Shown here piece after piece: positions 35,398 to 44,670 of a DNA stretch of 49,522 nucleotides. This stretch comes from a bacterium (GTDB lineage Bacteria; Bacillota; Clostridia; Lachnospirales; Lachnospiraceae). The translations under genes and the position numbers were made by a program. The stretch covers positions 1 to 49,522 of the forward strand of contig JAMPGX010000019.1 of assembly GCA_023663725.1 (NCBI GenBank), in the 5' to 3' direction. The notes under the pieces were generated by a model. It saw nothing but the letters and a program-made list of their open reading frames with translations, had not been told where the DNA came from and made no database searches. The stretch's first letter is position 1. Each line of letters opens with the position of its first letter.

Positions 35398-35640
35398 CGG
35401 GCGGTAACGCCCTTATGTGTTGTAAAACACTCGCCTAAGCTCGTACAACACGCAAACTCCCTGTGGGAAGTTTGCAGAAGAATAGCAAGCACTGCCTATG
35501 TCATGACATAGGCACCATTTCCGCAAGTTTCTCCCAAGAGGAAACTTGCAGAAATTGGCTTGCAGAGGGCATATCCCCCTGACCCCCTAAAACAGCAAAA
35601 GCCGCTGTGTCCTGCTACACATAGCTGACAGCTTTTGCTC
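35398..35640. other. Candidate oriT region with stacked hairpins
   Basis: No gene. Four inverted repeats follow one another: GCAAACTCCC with GGGAAGTTTGC (35452-35475, one bulge); the perfect 22-bp palindrome at 35493-35514; GCAAGTTTC with GAAACTTGC (35523-35549); and AGCAAAAGC with GCTTTTGCT (35594-35639). A C-rich strand (CCCCCTGACCCCC, 35576-35587) lies between them. The location just before mobC and the relaxase is where an oriT is expected; the nick site is not identified. Confidence 0.5.
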
Positions 35641-35713
35641 AAAAAATCAAATGCCGGATACGGCATATTCAACTGCATTTTCGATGATTCCAATGCAGGG
35701 AAAGGAGCCTCAA

Positions 35714-36055
35714 ATGCCAAAAAGAGAACGAAAAATACCAATACAGGTTTATCTAAGTGAGGACGAGGACTATATCCTCACGCAAAAGCAGAAAGCGTCC
35801 GGATTAAAAAGCAAATCCTCCTTCCTGCGCCAACTTATTTTGTACGGTTACGTCTATGACATTGACTATTCAGAGCTTCAGGAATACAATGCTGCGCTTG
35901 CCAGAATCGGGAACAGCTTAAACCAGATCGCAAAGCGCATGAACGCCACAGGCAACGTATATAAAGCCGATGTAAACGAAGTAAAGGAGCTGATGCAAAA
36001 GGTATGGCATACACAAAAATCCATGCTGTCACGGCAACCGTTAATAAAGCAGTAG
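35714..36055 (+). CDS. mobC: Mobilization accessory protein MobC
   Basis: 113 residues with the MobC relaxosome pattern: a ribbon-helix-helix-like N-terminus (IPIQVYLSEDEDYILTQKQ) and the conserved RIGNSLNQIAKRMN segment near 75-88. It should bind oriT and assist the relaxase. AAAGGAG lies six nucleotides before the ATG at 35714; the longer frame has no ribosome site. Its end overlaps the relaxase start by 52 nt, showing tight coupling. Confidence 0.88.
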   Translation: MPKRERKIPIQVYLSEDEDYILTQKQKASGLKSKSSFLRQLILYGYVYDIDYSELQEYNAALARIGNSLNQIAKRMNATGNVYKADVNEVKELMQKVWHTQKSMLSRQPLIKQ

Positions 36056-37401
36056 CCTATATCTGCAACCCTGCTAAGACCGATGAGGGCATACTGATTT
36101 CTTCATATGGGTGCAGCCCCGAAACTGCCGCCTATGATTTCAAATTTGCGCTGTCAAAGACCAGCCAGTCAGATAAAAACAAAGCCTATCATCTGATACA
36201 ATCCTTTTTCCCCGGCGAGGTTTCCTATGCGGAAGCCCACCGGATCGGCGTGGAGCTTGCCGACAGACTTTTAGAGGGAAGATACTCTTACGTTGTCAGC
36301 ACCCATATAGACAGGGGACACGTTCACAACCACATCATTTTCTGCGCCGCCGATAACATCAATCATGAGAAGTATCACGACTGTAAAAAGACCTACTACA
36401 ACATCCGCAGTCTGAGCGATGACCTCTGCCGGGAGCATGAGCTTTCCGTCATCACACCGGGAGAAAAGCGGGGCAAAACCTATAAGGAATGGCAGGCTGG
36501 CAAAAGCGGTTCTGCGTGGAAAGAACAGTTAAAAGCCGATATTGACGAAGCCATAAAAAACGCCGCTACTTACGAGGATTGCATTGAGCTGATCCGGGCA
36601 AAAGGCTACGAAGTCAAGGGCGAAACCTTCGGGGAAAACGCCCATAAATTTATATCCTTCCGCCCTCTGGACAGGGAGCGTTTTGTCCGTGGCAGCGCAA
36701 AGTCTTTGGGAACTGAATACACCAAAGAACGGATCAGGGAGCGCATTGCGGAAAAGGAACTTGCAAAGGATAAAAAGCGTGTGCCGTTCCCCATTCGGAA
36801 GAAACCCATTGTCAGAGATTATTCCAAGAAAAATCTCATTGACACCACCGAAGATAAGTTTTCCGAAAGCCCCGGTCTGAAACATTGGGCTGACATTCAA
36901 AACCTTAAAATCGCCGCCGCAAGCTACAGTCAGGCAGGCTCTATCGCAGAGCTTGAAAAGCAGATTGCCGCCAAGTCTGCGCTTGCAAAAACCGCACGGG
37001 AAAGCCTCGTGGAAACAGAGCATCAGCTAAAGGATTTCGGGCAGGTTCTAAAGTATGCCGAGCAGTATAAAGCCAACCGTATCTACCATATCCGCTACCA
37101 GAAGTCAAAGGATAAGGACAGATACCTGCGCCAGCACGAGACGGAGCTTCTGCTCCATGACGGCGCTGAAAATATGTTAAAGCGCCTCGGAATCGACACC
37201 GGAAACCTCGATGTGGAAAAGCTGCGCAGCGATTACAATGCGCTGTATTCCAAAAAGGAAACCCTGCAAAAAACATATAAGTCTGCAGCAAAAGAACACG
37301 ATGCGCTGGTGCGGAAACTGGATAACCTGAACCAATACCTTGGCGCTCCCCAAGCGTCTGTTGCCAACAAAAATATGGATAAAAATACCAAAACTCTCTA
37401 A
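36004..37401 (+). CDS. mobA: Relaxase of the MOBP (MobA/VirD2-like) type
   Basis: 465 residues. The N-terminal relaxase domain has a conserved Tyr (Y19) in NKAVAYI and the metal triad region STHIDRGHVHNH (99-110, His at 101, 106, 108, 110). The sequence resembles the relaxases of Tn1549-like elements (pattern YICNPAKTDEG). The C-terminal part is coiled-coil. It should nick oriT and lead the strand into a recipient. A hairpin terminator follows at 37415-37460. It appears intact. Confidence 0.9.
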   Translation: MAYTKIHAVTATVNKAVAYICNPAKTDEGILISSYGCSPETAAYDFKFALSKTSQSDKNKAYHLIQSFFPGEVSYAEAHRIGVELADRLLEGRYSYVVSTHIDRGHVHNHIIFCAADNINHEKYHDCKKTYYNIRSLSDDLCREHELSVITPGEKRGKTYKEWQAGKSGSAWKEQLKADIDEAIKNAATYEDCIELIRAKGYEVKGETFGENAHKFISFRPLDRERFVRGSAKSLGTEYTKERIRERIAEKELAKDKKRVPFPIRKKPIVRDYSKKNLIDTTEDKFSESPGLKHWADIQNLKIAAASYSQAGSIAELEKQIAAKSALAKTARESLVETEHQLKDFGQVLKYAEQYKANRIYHIRYQKSKDKDRYLRQHETELLLHDGAENMLKRLGIDTGNLDVEKLRSDYNALYSKKETLQKTYKSAAKEHDALVRKLDNLNQYLGAPQASVANKNMDKNTKTL

Positions 37402-37414
37402 ATTCGACATTAAA

Positions 37415-37460
37415 AAAAGTGTATCGCTCTGAAGCTGTTGCTCCATCACGATACACTTTT
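37415..37460. terminator. Bidirectional terminator after the relaxase
   Basis: Twelve-bp arms AAAAGTGTATCG (37415-37426) and CGATACACTTTT (37449-37460) with T-runs on both sides, between the relaxase and the convergent surface-protein gene. The rest of 37402-37638 holds no gene. Confidence 0.8.
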
Positions 37461-37638
37461 AATTTTGGCAGTTTTTGGACACCGTTTCTGTTACGCTTTC
37501 GTGCCTCTATATATCTTTTTATCACTGTGTTGTTTTCCCCTTAACTTATCCTGCTTTCCCCTACTTACATATCAGGGCATATCCGGCAGGAAACCAATAG
37601 CAGTAAAGCTATTGATTTTCCCACCTATATCTGCATAT

Positions 37639-40600
37639 TTATTGCCCTGCGTCCTCAGTCTCCTGTTCCTCTTTCCTCTTTCGCAATAATATAATCGCAG
37701 CAATCATGATAAGTATGATAATCGCCAGCCACACAAAGTAGCATATTCCTAAGAATGTTGGGCAGATATGGCAAAGTCCGCATTTATGTCCTGTCCTTTC
37801 CGTCTGCACATAGGCAATCGCATAGCTTGAAAACAGATCCGTGCTGACTGTGATCGTGCTTGGCTCATCATCCATATCATTCATAAAGGCAGATACGCCG
37901 TCATGCGCACGAATGATATAATATGTCCTGCCTTTTTCCTGCAACTTTTCAGGAATCCCGATGATGATTTCTATCGGTTCCCTCGTTGCGGTAATAGCGT
38001 TCCAATCGCTCTCTCCAATCCTGATAAACATGGAGATGTCAACATACATTCCGAGCGTCAGCCCCGGCACTTCTTTCTGATATTCCTCAATGCCGCTTTC
38101 TATCACTTCCTTGTCCTGCTCCGGCACCTGATCGGAAATATCTTTTACATCAATCCGAATTTCTATGGTTTCGCCATGATTTACAAGCTGTATCTGCTCC
38201 GGTGTCAGAACCGCATTGGCTACGGCAAGGGTATCTGCCACGCCTGCGGTGTATTCCTGTCCCGCACATACTACCGTCACGATTACTGCACCGTTTCCTA
38301 ATTTCAAGACGGTCTTTGTATCAGCCATTCCTTCCACATTGCCCGTTGCAACAGGTTCGCCGGATATGACAATCTTTCCGTTATCCACGGCTGCGGAAAC
38401 AGTCTGCTCTCCGTCTCCCTCCGGCTGCTTCTCCGTTTCGGACGGTTTCTCTGTCGGCTCCGGTGTTTCAGTCGGTTGCGGCTGTTCCGACGGATCGGTC
38501 GGGCTTGGCGGCTGTGGCGTTGGTGTATCTGTCGGTTGTGGCGGAACCGGAGGCTCCGGTGTCGGAGTAGGTGTCGGCTGTCCGTCCTGCTCGTCATCGC
38601 CATCCGAAATCGTTCTTACCCAGCCACAGTCATTACACTTGGTATCTCTGTCATTGTCATAATTGTGACGCTGTTTCGCACTAACTGTTCCGCAGCGGGA
38701 GCATACCTTCCAATGCCCACTTGCATCATAATGATAATTTCCGCTGTAATCATGTCCTAGCGCTACCGTGACGGTCTGCGCTTTTATCACATGACCGCAT
38801 ACAGAACAGTGACTCCCCTCTGAAAGCCCCGTTTCCGTACAGGTTGCTGCCTTTGCCGGGTCCGCAACTGCTGTGTGTCCTTTTGCCGGGATTGTCACAT
38901 CCTGCGCCGTGACCTCTTTCGTGCAGGAGCTGTCCAAGAACCATTTACCACAGGAACATCTATAATATGCCTTGTTTCCCGCCGTGGTACAGGTCGGCTC
39001 TGTTGCCGCTACCAATGTTCCGCTATGGGTATGCGTCCCTATCGTCCTTTGATAATTACATTTATTACAGGTGGCGTCGTTATCATTATCGAACACATGA
39101 CTTTCCGGTGTCTGCGCTGCATTACAGCGGGAGCATAATCTCCAATGCCCGTTTGTATCAAACAAATACTCTCCAACAAAGTTATGCCCAAGTTTTCCAA
39201 CCACCACGCTTGTATGGTCTGTAATCTCATTTGCGCAGGCGCTGTCAGTAAACCATTTGCCACAATCACAGGTATAATATGCCTCATGCCCATCTTTCGT
39301 ACAGGTAGCCGTTTCTGCCTCAACCAATGTTCCGCTGTGGGTATGCCCCGGAAGCGTTCTCACATAACCGCATACATTACATTTCGTGTCTGTATCATTG
39401 TCATATACATGAGGCTCTCCCTGCTGCTTCTCCGTACAGCGGGAACACTTCTTCCAGTGTTCGTCCTGATTGCGATCAGTTACGTTGAAATTATGTCCCA
39501 ACGCATCCAGCTTTGTTTCCTGTTCTGTAATCTCAGCCGTGCATCCGCTGTCTGAGAACAGCTTCCCGCAGGAAGAACAGCTATAATATGCGATGTTGCC
39601 TGGCAGGGTGCAGGTCGGGTCCGTTGCCCTTACCAATGTTCCGCTATGGGTATGTCCCGGATCAACCGCCCTTGAGTACCCGCATACCGTACACTTATTG
39701 TCAGCATCAAAGCTATGATCCGCTTCCTGCTCTGTTATGCTGCAACGGGAACATTTCCTCCAGTGCTTTGTGGTACTGACAATATAAGGCTCGCCTTCAA
39801 AATAATGCCCCAATGCGTTAAGTACCACTGTTGACTGATTCACAATCTCATTCGTACAGCCGCTGTCTGAAAACAGTTTCCCACAGGTACAGGTATAATG
39901 TTCCTTATTTCCTGCCGTGGTACAGGTCGGGTCTACTGCCGGAACCAATGTTCCGCTATGGGTATGTACTTTGACTGTATATGTTTCCATAGCGCTGTTT
40001 CCTGCGTTGTCGGTGGCTGTCACGGAAATAACCACTCCGTCTGCCGAAATCCCGCTTGCCGGAATCTCATTTGCCTGAATCGTAAAGCTGTCACTCTCTA
40101 CCATGCTTGCCGTATAGTTATGCGGTACTGTCTTTACACTTCCGCCGTTAATCTGATAGCTGACAGAAGCAATTCCTCCGGAAATCACATTGTCCTTGTC
40201 ATCTGCTACGGTCACGACAATTTGGGGAGCTGTCTTATACTCTCCCGATGGCAGAAGCTCGGCATTTTCTGCCTTAAATGCAATCTTCGGTGCATTGTCC
40301 TCAATAATGATACCTGTTGCACCTAAGTCCGCTCCCACGGTCACGCCTGCCGATGTGTTACCCGCCTGATCGGTACAGGTAATCGAAATCGTTCCCTTGA
40401 AATTCTTAGAAACGGTAATCTTTGCCTCGCCATTCTGAATCGTGGCTGTTTCCACCTTTGCCGTACCGCCGTCCGGCGTCTCGGTATAGGTTATTTTATC
40501 TGCCCCGCTGCCTTCTTCCGTTACAGGCACGGTAATAATCAGGCTTTTCTTTCCAATCAGCCACTGCCAGAAGTTTTTCGGCTGATAATCGTAGGAAAGC

Positions 40601-43600
40601 GTACCGATTACCGGAGCAATGTTGTCCGTCCATTTTGCCCAATACTCCTTATTCCCGGTATCAGAAACCGAAATACTTGAAACCGCTGTTCCGGTGCAGC
40701 TCTCGTTGTCATACCAGCCGTCAAAGACATATCCTGTTTTCGTCCAGTTTGTCGGTAAGACTGCCCCGGTTCCATAATCATAGGAAGTTAGGTCTGTGCC
40801 TCCGGTTCCTCCGTTTGTATGCAGGGTAACCGTATAACCTTTTACCTCCCAATGTGCAGTATAAGTGCGGTTTCCGGTACTTCCTGACGCAATGGTAACG
40901 CTCATATGATTGTTACCTGTTAAATCTGTTCCGCCCCAGCCTGTAAAGGTATATCCCTCTCTGGTCGGGTTATTTAAGGTTATGGCGCTATCCTCAATCG
41001 TATAGCTTGCCGGATTGCCCGTCACAGTTCCTCCATCCAGCACATATGTAATGGAATAGCTGATCGGCGTCCACTTTGCCCAATATTCCTTATTTCCAGT
41101 CGCTGTGGCAAGAATCTCCGTTACTTCCGTTCCAGCGGTGCAGTCCTCATTGTCATACCAGCCTGCAAAGCTATATCCTGCCCTCGTCCAGTCTGTCGGC
41201 AGGGTTGCTCCCGTTCCATGCGCATAGGAAATCAGAGATGTACCGCCTTTCCCTCCGTTTCCGTTCAGCGTAACCGTATAATCAGCGGCAGTCCAGTGTG
41301 CCTTATACTCACGATCCCCTGTACTTCCCGCCGAAATGGTAACGCTCATGTTATTGCTGCCTGTCAAATCAGTGCCGCTCCAGCCGCCAAAGCTGTAACC
41401 TGTCTTTGTCGGATTGACTAAGGTTATGGCACTGCTCTCAATCGTGTATTCTGTCGGATTGCCCGTCACAGTACCGCCGTCCAAATCATATGAAATGTTA
41501 TAGTCGGTTGGCGTCCATTTCGCCCAGAATGACTTATCTCCGGTAGCTGTGGCGTCAATCTCTGTTACTGCTGTTTTGGTGCAATCTTTATTAGCGTACC
41601 AACCTGCAAAGTCATAGCCTGTTTTTGTCCAGTCTGTCGGCAGAGTTGTTACCGTTCCACAGGTATAGGAAGTGAGGTCTGTGCCTCCGGTTCCTCCGTT
41701 TGTATGCAGGGTAACATCATAGCTTTTCGGTGCCCATTTCGCATAAAGCGTTATCATATCCCCAGCCGGCGTGTAGGTTCCGTCACTATCCGCCCGCAAA
41801 CCGGTACAAGATGCTTCTGCATACCAGCCCGCAAAGGTATAGCCCGCTCTCGTGGGCGTATAGGTTACCGATGTCGGTGTCCACTGGGCGTATAGGGTAA
41901 CCGTTCTGTTATTTGTCTCCGTCAGGTTCTCTACAGATGCTTTGTCGTCATAGGAAGTGCCGCTCCCATCCGCTTCCGTATTCCAGCCTGCAAATGTATA
42001 GGCAACGGTCTTATCCGTACTGCTGCTTCCCATATAATTAGGATTAAAGGTAACCGTACACGACCTTGTGAAGCCATTGGCAGTCAGAGCCTTTGCCGTA
42101 CCGTATGTATGGGAGCTGTTCGCTGTGCTGCCGCCTGTGCTGCCGTTTCCGTCATATGATACGGTATATCCAATCGGCGTCCATTTCGCCCAATATTCCT
42201 TGTCCCCGGTATCTTGGGTAGAAATTTCCGTTACCGGATCTCCGCTGCAATCTTTATTGTCATACCAGCCGCCGAACGTGTACCCTGTCCTCGTCCAGCC
42301 TGCTGGCAGTTTCGCTCCCGTTCCATAAGTATATGTTGTAAGACCATCTCCAGTTCCACCATTGCTGTTCAGAGTAACCTTATAATTTGTCGGAACCTCC
42401 TGCACTTCCCTTGTAATCTTAATGGTATATGTTTTCGACATTCCACCAGAAGTCACGGTAATTACAATCGTATTCTCGCCCTCAGCAAGATTAACTGTTT
42501 TCGGCTTCCCGTTTTCCATATCTGCTGCCGCACCATCGCCAATTTTGATTGTAATGTCTGCTCCCGATGCCGTAGTCGCTGTAATATCAATGGAGTTCAC
42601 ATCATTGCCTACGGTTGCCTCATAGTTCGTTATATCAGCTTGGAAATTCGGTTCCAGTTTCGCTCCTTCTGCGGTCAAATCAAGTCCCGAAAGGTCGCAA
42701 GTTCCCGGCAGAGCTAGGAACAGTTCATTTCCGTCTTTAACAATTTTATACTCCTTTTTATCACTGAAAAAGCAACTCCAGTCAGCAGAAGTAATCGGAT
42801 ATGATTTTCCGCTCACGGGATTGGTTCCACCACCTGCAACTGGTACAGGAGTAGGTTTTGCAGGTGTCGGTGGAGTTTGTGCAGTAACTCCAATAGACGA
42901 ACCTTTCAAATTATCGGTAACATCAAAAAACATTCCCCCTCTAAAGAAAATATTACTTGCTGTACCATCCTTACCCGTGTTGCCAACAATATTTACCACA
43001 CCAGATATAGAAAACGTTGCATTCGCCGAAGAAAATATACCACCCCCCAAATTAGTATTCGCTACTCTATTATTGATAATAGATGCATTCGATATTGTTA
43101 TATCTCCATCCACATATATTCCTCCAGCTTGAGTGCCGGCAGTGTTTTCCTCAATACTACCTCCCAGTATTCTCATATGTGTAAATGCGCCATATATCCC
43201 CCCTCCCTGTGCAATACCAGCAGAATTATTTATAATTTTCCCACCATATATATTAATTGTAGAATACTTATCACTCCCACCAGAACTATAAATCGCACCA
43301 CCACCATTAGTAGCGACATTATCCTTAATAGTTCCGCCAAACATATTAAATGTAGTTCCGTTATACATATATATAGCTCCACCACGAATCATTGGTTTTT
43401 GCTCGGTTCCTACATTATGTCCCTTTCCCCCCGTAATACAACCTGTATCATTTTTACAATCACAAAGGGTAAAGGTAGCACCCTCGCTCACTACAATCAC
43501 ACTTCCTGTACCACCGGAATGTGTCAATGTCTGACCGTTCAAGCATAAAGTCACTTCGCCATCAATGGTAATTGTTCCCATTGTTATGTTTTCATCGTCA

Positions 43601-44655
43601 TCGTTGTCAGATAAATAATACTTTCCTCCTGATAATGTAATCTCCTCGGCAGTATCAGCAGAAAGCGCTGTCCAATCATCTTCCCCATGATGTTCACTAA
43701 CATCCGCCAGCATGACCGCATGATCTGAAAGTGTTTTCGCAAGTTCCACCCATGCCATCAGTTTTGCCAGTTCTTCCTCCGGCATCTGCGCCTGCTGTTC
43801 CACTGTCAGCGCCTCGTATTCCTCCCAAATGGCAAGCTCTTTCTCCGCATACTCGTACAGCTTTTTCTCCCATTCTATATAAGCATCCTCATCTTCTTCC
43901 ATATCCGGCTCTAAGGCAAGATATTCCTCCTCATCCGGCAGTGACGCTATCCGGTCAAGCAAAGTCTGTATCGCAAAGTCGGTGCCACTTTCACTTTCTT
44001 TTACTGTTACCGTAATTTGCGGCAGACTGACCTCCTCTGCCAGTGTATAGCCGTCTGGCAGAACTACGGTAAAAGTATATGTTCCCTCCGCACTCCCGTC
44101 ATACTCAGGCTCAGACTTCCATGTAATGCCGCTTATCGTAACGGTTTCTTCCTGCCTATCGGTCTGTGTGTTTTCTAAGGTCTGTTCATCTTCGGTATCA
44201 GCTATGTCCTCGCTGTCCGTAACTGCTGTTTCATCTATAGATTCGCAGAGAGTTTCCTCTGAAACATTGCCTTCTTCAGACTGTGTGTCCTGTTCCTTCT
44301 TGGTTTCTGTAAACTCAGGATTTTCTATGTTATCGGTTTCCCCGGTATTTTCCTGTTCTGTGCTTCCCTGTTCACTATCTTCCACTTTCAGTTCGGAAGA
44401 TTCCCGCAACAAATAGACTGCTAATTCTTCAGGCAAATCTAACTCATCCATGTTCGTTCCCGTGAATACAGTCTGTTCTTTAACTTCCTCTGATAAAGGA
44501 TCAAATGCTGTAATAATACTTTCTTGTAGGAAACCTTCCTCCTGTCCTGCCGCAGTTACCGGGAATACATTTTGTATTCCCGGCATCGTAAACAGCACGC
44601 AAAGACAGAGTAAAGTGGCAAAAAAACGGTGTTTTTTTCTTTGCCTTCTTGACAT
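37639..44655 (-). CDS. Giant membrane-anchored surface protein
   Basis: 2338 residues. Signal peptide (1-36), Glu/Thr-rich stretch, Ig-like and helical parts to about 330, a parallel beta-helix of GGxI repeats (about 338-572), a cadherin-like sandwich (about 655-752), eight InlB-type B repeats (about 755-1347), an Ig-like pair, four Cys-rich repeats starting HTHSGTL (about 1565-2017), a Pro/Thr stalk, a C-terminal domain, and a membrane helix (about 2302-2324) followed by RKRK. No LPxTG motif is seen, so it is held by the helix. It looks like an adhesin. AAGGAG precedes the ATG. It ends the four-gene cargo operon; the gap to the gene before it is 15 nt. Confidence 0.88.
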   Translation of the reverse strand: MSRRQRKKHRFFATLLCLCVLFTMPGIQNVFPVTAAGQEEGFLQESIITAFDPLSEEVKEQTVFTGTNMDELDLPEELAVYLLRESSELKVEDSEQGSTEQENTGETDNIENPEFTETKKEQDTQSEEGNVSEETLCESIDETAVTDSEDIADTEDEQTLENTQTDRQEETVTISGITWKSEPEYDGSAEGTYTFTVVLPDGYTLAEEVSLPQITVTVKESESGTDFAIQTLLDRIASLPDEEEYLALEPDMEEDEDAYIEWEKKLYEYAEKELAIWEEYEALTVEQQAQMPEEELAKLMAWVELAKTLSDHAVMLADVSEHHGEDDWTALSADTAEEITLSGGKYYLSDNDDDENITMGTITIDGEVTLCLNGQTLTHSGGTGSVIVVSEGATFTLCDCKNDTGCITGGKGHNVGTEQKPMIRGGAIYMYNGTTFNMFGGTIKDNVATNGGGAIYSSGGSDKYSTINIYGGKIINNSAGIAQGGGIYGAFTHMRILGGSIEENTAGTQAGGIYVDGDITISNASIINNRVANTNLGGGIFSSANATFSISGVVNIVGNTGKDGTASNIFFRGGMFFDVTDNLKGSSIGVTAQTPPTPAKPTPVPVAGGGTNPVSGKSYPITSADWSCFFSDKKEYKIVKDGNELFLALPGTCDLSGLDLTAEGAKLEPNFQADITNYEATVGNDVNSIDITATTASGADITIKIGDGAAADMENGKPKTVNLAEGENTIVITVTSGGMSKTYTIKITREVQEVPTNYKVTLNSNGGTGDGLTTYTYGTGAKLPAGWTRTGYTFGGWYDNKDCSGDPVTEISTQDTGDKEYWAKWTPIGYTVSYDGNGSTGGSTANSSHTYGTAKALTANGFTRSCTVTFNPNYMGSSSTDKTVAYTFAGWNTEADGSGTSYDDKASVENLTETNNRTVTLYAQWTPTSVTYTPTRAGYTFAGWYAEASCTGLRADSDGTYTPAGDMITLYAKWAPKSYDVTLHTNGGTGGTDLTSYTCGTVTTLPTDWTKTGYDFAGWYANKDCTKTAVTEIDATATGDKSFWAKWTPTDYNISYDLDGGTVTGNPTEYTIESSAITLVNPTKTGYSFGGWSGTDLTGSNNMSVTISAGSTGDREYKAHWTAADYTVTLNGNGGKGGTSLISYAHGTGATLPTDWTRAGYSFAGWYDNEDCTAGTEVTEILATATGNKEYWAKWTPISYSITYVLDGGTVTGNPASYTIEDSAITLNNPTREGYTFTGWGGTDLTGNNHMSVTIASGSTGNRTYTAHWEVKGYTVTLHTNGGTGGTDLTSYDYGTGAVLPTNWTKTGYVFDGWYDNESCTGTAVSSISVSDTGNKEYWAKWTDNIAPVIGTLSYDYQPKNFWQWLIGKKSLIITVPVTEEGSGADKITYTETPDGGTAKVETATIQNGEAKITVSKNFKGTISITCTDQAGNTSAGVTVGADLGATGIIIEDNAPKIAFKAENAELLPSGEYKTAPQIVVTVADDKDNVISGGIASVSYQINGGSVKTVPHNYTASMVESDSFTIQANEIPASGISADGVVISVTATDNAGNSAMETYTVKVHTHSGTLVPAVDPTCTTAGNKEHYTCTCGKLFSDSGCTNEIVNQSTVVLNALGHYFEGEPYIVSTTKHWRKCSRCSITEQEADHSFDADNKCTVCGYSRAVDPGHTHSGTLVRATDPTCTLPGNIAYYSCSSCGKLFSDSGCTAEITEQETKLDALGHNFNVTDRNQDEHWKKCSRCTEKQQGEPHVYDNDTDTKCNVCGYVRTLPGHTHSGTLVEAETATCTKDGHEAYYTCDCGKWFTDSACANEITDHTSVVVGKLGHNFVGEYLFDTNGHWRLCSRCNAAQTPESHVFDNDNDATCNKCNYQRTIGTHTHSGTLVAATEPTCTTAGNKAYYRCSCGKWFLDSSCTKEVTAQDVTIPAKGHTAVADPAKAATCTETGLSEGSHCSVCGHVIKAQTVTVALGHDYSGNYHYDASGHWKVCSRCGTVSAKQRHNYDNDRDTKCNDCGWVRTISDGDDEQDGQPTPTPTPEPPVPPQPTDTPTPQPPSPTDPSEQPQPTETPEPTEKPSETEKQPEGDGEQTVSAAVDNGKIVISGEPVATGNVEGMADTKTVLKLGNGAVIVTVVCAGQEYTAGVADTLAVANAVLTPEQIQLVNHGETIEIRIDVKDISDQVPEQDKEVIESGIEEYQKEVPGLTLGMYVDISMFIRIGESDWNAITATREPIEIIIGIPEKLQEKGRTYYIIRAHDGVSAFMNDMDDEPSTITVSTDLFSSYAIAYVQTERTGHKCGLCHICPTFLGICYFVWLAIIILIMIAAIILLRKRKEEQETEDAGQ
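38605..39968. repeat. Four Cys-rich HTHSGTL repeats
   Basis: Units of about 100 codons starting HTHSGTLV, each with paired Cys in TCxCGK, CSRC and CxxCGY positions; the fourth is longer, with an extra CxxCG segment. Spacing suggests small zinc-binding or disulfide modules. Confidence 0.8.
40620..42390. repeat. InlB-type B repeats of alternating two kinds
   Basis: Eight units of about 70-75 codons. Units 4, 6 and 8 (NGGxGGTxLxSY, ending AKWT) alternate with units 5 and 7 (LDGGTVTGNP, GGTDLTG). Copies near 40790 and 41670 are almost identical in DNA over about 45 bases. Confidence 0.85.
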
Positions 44656-44670
44656 AAATCCATCTCCTTA

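Noticed and set aside
35238-35438. 66-codon plus-strand frame in the mob leader
   Set aside because: It starts at the candidate -10 box, passes through a terminator-like hairpin and has no ribosome site.
38605-42390. Possible CRISPR or satellite repeat array
   Set aside because: The periodicity is about 70-100 codons and follows the reading frame of the surface protein, so these are protein-domain repeats.
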